A stretch of 23,013 nucleotides of DNA from positions 73,746 to 96,758 of the forward strand of contig BFEA01000498.1 of assembly GCA_003427395.1 (NCBI GenBank), in the 5' to 3' direction. The notes under the pieces were generated by a model. That model made no database searches. It had not been told where the DNA came from and saw only the letters and a program-made list of their open reading frames with translations. This stretch comes from Chara braunii. Lineage: Eukaryota > Streptophyta > Charophyceae > Charales > Characeae. The position numbers and the translations under genes are program-made. Each line of letters begins with the position of its first letter. The first letter of the stretch is position 1. Positions 17,279-23,013 of the stretch are shown here, in pieces.

Positions 17279-17922
17279 NGAGAGAGAGAGAGAGAGAGTT
17301 CTTCTTCGTCCTCTTAGTCCACCATCTCTCCCTCACCCTCTCACTATCTAACTTCTCGGCCTCAGCAGACTACGAGCGAGAGAGAGATTGGTGACGTTGG
17401 GGATGTTGACGACATTGGGATACAGACTCGACTTTGGAATGGAGATATTGACGAGGGACTATTTGGGATCGATACCAGGGACACTTGTGTGACGACTGTG
17501 GATGTTTGGGGCTGGCGCACTCTTCCTGTGTGAGCGCCAGGCCCCCTTCATAATGATGATGATGTATGCTTAGTCGGCATTGCAACATTGATTGGGTCGA
17601 TCATTGGCATCCTAGCATTCCGCTGAGCTATCTTGTACTACGTGAGGTCAGTCCTTGTTCTGGTTTGCACCATTACGGTATGCAGCCGTTTGGTATCTCC
17701 TCCTCCTCTCACATGTGTGAAGTATGATGGGATATCCTGTCAGTAGCGGTCAGGTCAGGACTTGTATCCAAGTCTTCCACTGCGCTACGAAGTGCCATTT
17801 TGTATGTATCAGTATGTACACTGCTTGTCGAGATTCTACTAACATCGCATTGTCCATTCAGTCCTTTCTATCACATTGCGGATCCTTGGCTATGCATACA
17901 TTGCCCAACTGGGCATGTAATA
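17118..17922 (+). mobile_element. 5' LTR of Ty3/gypsy element (left end lost)
   Basis: GCTTCGTCTTCGAGGTACCT and the following bases to TTAGTACCTGG (17146-17200) match 22862-22916 in the 3' LTR almost exactly, and both lead into dinucleotide repeats. The right end GCATGTAATA (17913-17922) is the near-perfect inverse of the 3' LTR start TGTTACATGC (22237-22246), the usual LTR terminal inverted repeat. A primer-binding site begins two bases later. The left end expected near 16520 is not there. That region is LINE and MITE sequence, so the LTR is truncated or was invaded. The right half resembles 1-345. Confidence 0.75.
17206..17298. repeat. (AG)n microsatellite within the 5' LTR, with one ambiguous base
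   Basis: A long AG run with GAT interruptions at the left and a single N at 17279, so the assembly was uncertain here. The length should not be trusted. Confidence 0.95.
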
Positions 17923-17924
17923 GT

Positions 17925-17940
17925 TGGTATCGAAACACCG
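17925..17940 (+). promoter_or_regulatory. Putative primer-binding site
   Basis: TGGTATC (17925-17931), two bases after the 5' LTR end, is complementary to the GATACCA 3' end of plant initiator Met tRNA, the common primer of plant gypsy and copia elements. Complementarity stops after seven bases (the next bases are GAAAC, not AGAGC), so the primer may be another tRNA or the site may be mutated. Confidence 0.55.
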
Positions 17941-17978
17941 CACGTGAATCAGAACAACCTGATCTGACACGTGTGCGG
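17938..17978 (+). promoter_or_regulatory. Stable hairpin just after the primer-binding site
   Basis: CCGCACGTG (17938-17946) pairs with CACGTGTGCGG (17968-17978, two-base bulge). Inside it, ATCAG (17948-17952) pairs with CTGAT (17959-17963) around the loop AACAAC. A leader hairpin of this kind could act in genomic RNA packaging or dimerisation, or in primer placement. It also contains two CACGTG G-boxes. Confidence 0.5.
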
Positions 17979-18640
17979 GGACTAAGTAGTTAATTAGTTT
18001 TGATTGATTGATTGATTAGAGCATACTAATTAGCCCCCAAAATTGCAATTTTGACCTAACTGCCGAAAGTCAATTTTTTTTTCTTTCTTGGATTTTGTTT
18101 TCCCACTATTCCGGTTGTGGAAAATCGCAATAGCGCAACACCTGAAATTTCCGTTTTCATTTCTCCTCTGAAAATTTGAAATTTCGTTGTTGGAAATCCG
18201 GAATATCTTTCTTTCAGAATATTTTTTTTCCGGAATTCGTTTTCTTTGAAGAACGGTACGGGAAATTCCTCTTGCAGTTACCATTTTCCAAACTGCCCGT
18301 ACTTTCATTAGAGTAATTCCAAATATTTTGTTATTTTATTTTTGGAATTTTTTGATCGGATAATCATTTGCAGTCTGAAAGTTCGAATTGGGAGGCCTAC
18401 TGAACTTGCAAAGTTCAAACTTTTCTTTTTGATTAGCGGCTCCTTATCTGGGCGATCAACCCACCCCTCCCCACCTATGTTGTTGCCACCGCTGGTCTTC
18501 TCTATCTGTTTCCGGGTACCCCCTGCGGCGGCATTGGTGAGTTGCCACGTCAGCAGACCACGTGAGCAGGCCATGTCAGCCGACAGCCACGCCACGTCAG
18601 CAGCAGGGAGTGCCACGTCAGCAGTCCTCCGACCTGGTCT
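17979..18640 (+). other. Gypsy 5' leader, AT-rich with CCACGTCAGCAG repeats near its end
   Basis: 18000-18360 is AT-rich, starting with a GATT tetranucleotide run (18001-18017). It holds no gene. Near the gag start, CCACGTCAGCAG or close variants occur three to four times between 18543 and 18625, as spaced copies of a CACGTCA core. This may be a leader promoter/enhancer or packaging repeat. Confidence 0.5.
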
Positions 18641-18667
18641 GTGCTCACGCGCTTACAAACAGCCGAC

Positions 18668-20177
18668 ATGGGTCATAAGTCCGGGGAAATCGTCGAGCCC
18701 TATCAGGCCCGGATGCGGGCTTTGATTACCGAAGCCAAGAAACGGGTGTATACGGTAGCAGCCACAGAGAAGAAGAAGGCAGAGGATGCCGAGAAGGCAC
18801 GCCTGTTGGCAATCCAACAGCAGCGCCAACAAGACGAGGCAGCAGCAAAGGCTGCCAATGAAGAACGAAATCAACGACGCGAGAAGATATTCAATGAAGA
18901 GCGAGCTTTGCTCACAATGGCAGCGGACTGGCCAGCCGAGGCCAAGAATGGTAAGATGGGAGAGAGTGAAAGCAAGATCGCTCTACTCTCCCATTTCATG
19001 GATCTCCTGGCAACGTGCATTGCACAGTAGGAGGACATAGCCTCGACGACGTGGTTCAGACACACAAATGGGCGTTTGATCAACTCAACAACCGCATCCA
19101 GCAGCTGGAGCAACGCCCGTCACCGGCCCCGTTGCCAGCTCCTCCAACACCTCCGATCGCCTCAATGCATTGGAGATCGACTTCGGAGCCCTCAAGGACG
19201 GCGCGCAGCTACAGCAAACCGCCACACAACAACTGGAGCAGTGGATCTGTACTGTCGCCGCCAACCCTAGTTCGACACCGTGCGAGACGACTCCGAAGTT
19301 CGATGGTCAGGAGATCTTCTGCGATTCGACGAAGACGGACTCGATTCCGTGGTTCCCCAAGTTTGAACTCAAGTTGCAGCTGCATCACGTCAGCGAGGAC
19401 AAGAAACACGAGTACTTATACTCCCGGTCGGGGGGCGCGTGCCAAGCATGGTTGGACAATCTCTTGTCCAAGTACGGGGTGGTAGCTGCCGACTTGTACA
19501 CCAAGATCAGTTGGGATGATCTAAAGGCGGCGTGGCATGAGCGGTTCCAAGTAGAGCCGCTGGAGATCAAGGCAATGGACAAATTGCTGACCTTCGAACA
19601 AGGCATGTTGCCGACTGTTGACTGGATTGCCGAGTACCAACGCTTGACATCCGTCCTAGACATTCAGATGGGCTTCACGGTCGTCAAACACTACTTCATC
19701 ACGAGGTCGTGTTCGACGGTGGGCAACGCCTTGACTCACGTCGAGGACACCTTGACGACAACGGCGGAGCTTTTTGACAAGGCCGCACAGATCATTGTCA
19801 CGAACAAGGAGGCCAAAAACCTCAACCGTTTGTCTGCCACAGGCCTGAGCAGAGATCAACATTGACCGAAAGTGGCCGTGGTCGCGGTGGCAACGCCAAC
19901 CGACCCTTCTAGCGAGGCCGTGTCTGCCATTGAAGGGGAGAGACTCGCAACCGCCCGGGATAGTGGTCGCCCCGACAAAGGCTGAGGACGGGGCAATACG
20001 AAGACAAACTCCGCATCTATCCCCGGGCCCGACGCAGCAGCTCCAGCCCCATGGTCCCACTACGGTCTCGCCAAATGTGCGTACACGGTACGCACGAGAT
20101 TCTGCTATTATCTGTGGTGTAACAGTGATCTCCACGACAAAGTGGGTTGGTCGTCGGAAGGCAAGGGCAAGTCGTGA
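18668..20177 (+). pseudogene. Ty3/gypsy gag (capsid-nucleocapsid), frameshifted
   Basis: The start ATG at 18668 is proposed because coding-like sequence begins at about that point. The first section is a Glu/Lys/Gln-rich coiled coil (18720-18900) and runs to a TAG at 19028-19030. The coil continues in another frame (19040-19150, VVQTHKWAFDQLNNRIQQLE) and the Retrotrans_gag domain in a third (19170-19865, with FPKFELKLQ and ISWDDLKAAWHERFQ), so there are at least two frameshifts. After a TGA at 19863-19865, the same frame continues to a nucleocapsid CCHC-like knuckle at 20109-20150. The C-X2-C-X4-H-X4-C pattern is visible, but the first Cys is Tyr and the last is Trp, so it is unlikely to bind zinc. 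This copy cannot make normal Gag. Confidence 0.8.
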
Positions 20178-22225
20178 AACTGAGCACCGCTGGGAGTGAA
20201 TCGACGACACTCTCGACGCCTTCGGAACCGGTCGCTTCGCGGGTGACCGTCCTTCGTTCCAAGGCACATGCGGAAGTCGATAGTCCTCTTCTATATTCTT
20301 ACGAGGACTATGCTGCCCGCCTCGTTCCTACGCTGGGTACTCATGCTCAAGGACAAGACGTGTGTGCGGCATCTTCTCCGTCCGGCAGCGGCGACTTATC
20401 GTCTTCAAGTGGTTCTTCATGGGATTCGGTGAGCGAGTTCAACATAGAGGTCTTGGACCCGCTCACGTTGGAGGATTTCGCATGGCTTCCTCTCTCGACC
20501 ACGGGCCGCTTGTCGGGACCGCAATGCGCAGCATTATGCGCTCATCTCCACACGTATCTATCCTTCTATGCACCACCAACTTCACCGACGGATGACGAAG
20601 CTGCGGTGGGGGACATCCTTGCGTATGTTACCAAGGTGGCCCGCAAGTTTCGCAAGCAGAGGTACGATGATAACAATGCACCTCTCCTCTATGTCCGCAT
20701 CCAAGTTGGGCAAGCGTCCTGCAGCGCTTTGCTGGATAGCGGAGCGACTCGCAATTTCATGAGCCAAGCCTTTATGCAAAGGGCTGGCCTTGGCGCACAA
20801 GTTCGGAGGAAGGCAAACCCGACGACGATCAAGTTGGCGGACGAAAGGACGCAACAACTTATCGACCGTTACATCGAGGCCGTACCAGTGTATTTCGCAT
20901 CTTATGCATGCGAACCGGTGACGTTCGACATTTTGGACACGGCTTTCGATATCATTTTGGGAATGCCTAGGTTTGCAAGTGTGGATCACACGACCGTCGC
21001 GGTAGCCGACTCTTCCCCCACGGACTTCTCTGCGGACCCCCGTGTGGTGCGGTTGCTTGACGAGTTCACCGACATCTTCGAGTTACCTACCGGTGTGGTG
21101 CCAGATTGGCCGATCTCTCACGAGATCATTCTTGAGGCCGGTGCCGTGCCGCTGAAAGGTTGCATTTACGACATGAGCGATCATGCCAAGGCACCGGAGT
21201 TGGTCGAGGTTCTTTACGCCGGTTGGATTCGAACCGAGGGTTACCACAAGGAAATCGTCTGCGACCGCGACACTCGGTTCATGTCCGATTTTTGGTTGGC
21301 ACTCATCAAACGATGGGGCTCATCTCTCAAGCCGAGTTCGGCTCGCCACCCGCAGATCGATGGCCAAACGAAGAGGGCGCATTAGGCGGCACAGGTTCTC
21401 CTTCGCACTCTCATCCGCCCCGACCAAAAGGATTGGGTTGAGAGGCTGTCGGATATCGAGTTGGCATACAACTCATCCATCCACCCGACTATCGAGATGT
21501 CGCCCTTCGAGTTCGAGCACGGCTCGCCGGTCACTTCCCCGTTGGACACAATCATTTCACGAGCGGCCGAGAGAGACGACCATCTTCTTTTCTTGCGTCG
21601 GATGCAAGAGCTACTTGTCAAGGCACGCGACCAGATGGCTAAGACGCAGCAACGCATGAGCCAACAGGCCAATCGCCAGCGTCTTCCTTGTCCATTTCGC
21701 GCTGGCGATCTCGTTTGGGTTTCCACTGCGGAGTTCAGCCTCGAACAAGATCTCTCTCGCAAGCTCCCACCGAAATGGATGGGGCCGTGGCCGATCGTGG
21801 CACCCGCTGGGGATGCACCCGGAGGACCTTCGTTCACCATTCAGGTGCCCGGCCACTTGCCCGTCTACCCGGTCTTTCATTGCTCCAAGTTGGCTCTTTA
21901 CATGCCAGCGAAACATGACGATTTTCCCGGGCGACGATCGCAAGACCCACCCTCTATGGACGGTTTTCAAGAGGTCGGCGACATCATCCCCCAGCGACGC
22001 TACGACAACAGGCCGACCGAATACTTGGTACACTTTGCGTACTGCACCCACAAAGCTGACCGTTGGTTGACCCATGCGGAACTCCAAGCAACAGCTCCAG
22101 ATGTTCTCGCACGCTACGAACGCAAGATGCAAGGCAAGCCGGTATCTTCGGCTCCACGTCCCACCCGCGTCCAGGTTCCACCTTCAGATCGTCAGCTTCG
22201 CCCTCGACCCGGCTTGACTTCATAA
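20147..22225 (+). pseudogene. Ty3/gypsy pol with in-frame internal deletion and one nonsense codon (chromovirus)
   Basis: One frame runs from 20147 to 22225 with a single stop, TAG at 21383-21385. Protease: the catalytic motif LLDSGA (D codon at 20735-20737) and a later ILGMPRF. Then the leader into RT (21046-21183, ending in a KGCIY motif) and a helix-like piece ending GWIR. The frame then jumps directly to integrase at VCDRDTRF (21260-21283), the second catalytic Asp region. Missing are nearly all of RT with its YxDD motif, RNase H, the integrase HHCC finger and the first catalytic Asp. The remaining integrase shows HPQ.DGQT, a GDLVWV-type GPY/F region (WMGPWPI) and a C-terminal chromodomain (about 21957-22130, with EYLVHF, WLTHAEL). 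Chromodomains are known to guide chromoviruses to heterochromatin. The element cannot move on its own. Confidence 0.9.
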
Positions 22226-22236
22226 GGAGGGGGGGG
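22224..22236 (+). promoter_or_regulatory. Polypurine tract
   Basis: AAGGAGGGGGGGG directly precedes the 3' LTR start TGTTACATGC and marks where plus-strand DNA synthesis would be primed. It starts within the pol stop codon region. Confidence 0.8.
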
Positions 22237-22257
22237 TGTTACATGCTGCGCCTGCAA

Positions 22258-22480
22258 ACGAGGGCCATTTTCAGGCCCTGTGTCGTTCAGCCTGAAAGCC
22301 TGAAAACAAGGGCCTACAGACCCTGTGTCGTTTCAGCCTGAAAGCCTGAAAACAAGGAGGGCCTACAGGCCCTGTGTCATTTCAGCCTAAAAAGGGCCCT
22401 CCAGGCCCTGAGTCTTTTCAGCCTGAAATGGAGGGTCATTTTCAGGCCCTCATAAGATCAACCTGCCCTGAAACTCAGGC
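22258..22480. repeat. U3 subrepeats, about 35-50 bp unit, four to five copies
   Basis: Repeated blocks of GGCCCTGTGTC.TTTCAGCCTGAAA, with AGCCTGAAAACAAGG.GGCCTACA in the first copies and shorter, diverged later ones. The first two units are close to identical. The right-hand units are truncated and have CTGAGTC and CTCATAAG variants. Arrays in U3 often carry transcription factor sites. Confidence 0.75.
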
Positions 22481-22800
22481 ACCAGACCAGGGTTTAAGCA
22501 CAGGCCATTTTGGGCCTGTTTTCAAGACAACCTTTGTTTGAACTGTAACGCCAGGGTCTGGCACGTTTTGGCATTGGCAAGAGCAGCCTCCTGGACTGGC
22601 CAGCACTATGTAAGACTGGCCCGCCCTGCAGGCTGCAGGTAGTTCATAGGGACTTCCCAGGCACTTCACGTGCAGTTCAGGAGGCGGGAGGTAGTCTTCA
22701 GGATTCGGCAGCCGCACTCTGGAGGAGCGCTGCAGTAGTAGTAGTAGCGTTAGCAGTAGTCTTCAGCGCTGGGCACTAGTAGGAGCTAGAGTAGTACTGG

Positions 22801-22816
22801 AGAGAGAGAGAGAGAG
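22801..22816. repeat. Short (AG)8 run within the 3' LTR
   Basis: Eight AG units followed by TTTGGCGG. Confidence 0.9.
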
Positions 22817-22920
22817 ATTTGGCGGAGGCCAGGGAGACTTACCTGCAGCGCCATAGCTCCAGCTTCGTCTTCGAGGTACCTGCAGCTCGGTACCATCTTC
22901 AGAGGTTAGTACCTGGCACA

Positions 22921-22921
<1 letters not shown>

Positions 22922-23013
<92 letters not shown>
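22922..23013. repeat. Compound (CA)n(AG)n microsatellite at the window end
   Basis: About 20 CA units followed by about 26 AG units that run off the end. It occupies the position of the AG tract at 17206 in the 5' LTR, so it is part of the LTR. Confidence 0.95.

Larger units (their letters stand above)
22237..23013 (+). mobile_element. 3' LTR of the gypsy element, running off the window
   Basis: It starts TGTTACATGC, the inverse of the 5' LTR end. It contains a tandem subrepeat array (22258-22480), a GTAGTAGTAG run (about 22733-22748), an AG run (22801-22816), an ACTTACCTG block (22840-22848), then the block shared with the 5' LTR (22862-22916). Length in the window is 777 bp. The right end and the target-site duplication lie outside. 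Confidence 0.8.

Noticed and set aside
18641-18667. Earlier gag start at 18641
   Set aside because: The codons before 18668 show no family-like residues, and the ATG at 18668 is followed at once by the plausible N-terminus, although either is possible.
19656-20267. Minus-strand open frame of 203 codons
   Set aside because: It is the shadow of gag/pol on the opposite strand in GC-rich DNA, with no protein-family features.

Overview
This is a eukaryotic nuclear window, very probably from the green lineage. The best lineage marker is an antisense U6 snRNA retro-copy at 7418-7515, whose body matches the land-plant/green-algal U6 form rather than the animal one. A chromodomain-bearing Ty3/gypsy element, large repeat-filled introns and many long (GA)n/(TC)n microsatellites would fit a large charophyte genome such as Chara. 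That species-level guess is inference.

The only host protein gene I can support is a partial condensin I subunit 3 (CAP-G/Ycg1-type) gene on the + strand. Its exon segments lie at about 4393-4475, 4550-4818, 7032-7174 and 11196-11343. The last two introns (2.2 and 4.0 kb) have GT-AG borders and compatible phases. The start of the gene and the rest of its C-terminal domain are not in the window, so the sequence downstream of 11343 is probably one intron of more than 11.6 kb, or the gene is broken here.

Nearly everything else is mobile DNA. 1-345: piece of an LTR related to the 5' LTR at 17118-17922. 556-824: two-copy 131-bp tandem repeat. 1009-1216, 11873-12030 and 16487-16672: three short TTAA-flanked MITEs with related terminal inverted repeats. 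1371-1622, 3265-3335, 6398-6560 and 10326-10385: tRNA-derived SINE sequences. 1868-2990, 3500-4232, 12610-13800 and 13820-14990: four same-strand copies of one GC-rich repeat family carrying a conserved, covarying hairpin. 5340-6140: remains of a hAT transposase in condensin intron 1. 7375-7528: U6 retropseudogene with poly(A) tail and target-site duplication in intron 2. 8160-8702, 11085-11166 and 15186-15431: long polypyrimidine or dinucleotide tracts. 15840-17115 (minus strand): 3' part of a non-LTR retrotransposon (LINE) interrupted by a MITE.

17118-23013 is a chromovirus (Ty3/gypsy) element: 5' LTR end, primer-binding site with a strong hairpin, gag, protease, then an in-frame internal deletion that removes nearly all of RT/RNase H and the first part of integrase, followed by the integrase C-terminus, chromodomain, polypurine tract and a 3' LTR that runs off the window.

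No bacterial-type operon, CRISPR array, rRNA or functional tRNA was seen. The most informative structures are the U6 retro-copy (evidence for L1-type retrotransposition), the MITE whose TTAA duplication can be read from the interrupted LINE frame, the internally deleted but almost fully open gypsy pol, and the covarying hairpin in the four-copy repeat family.
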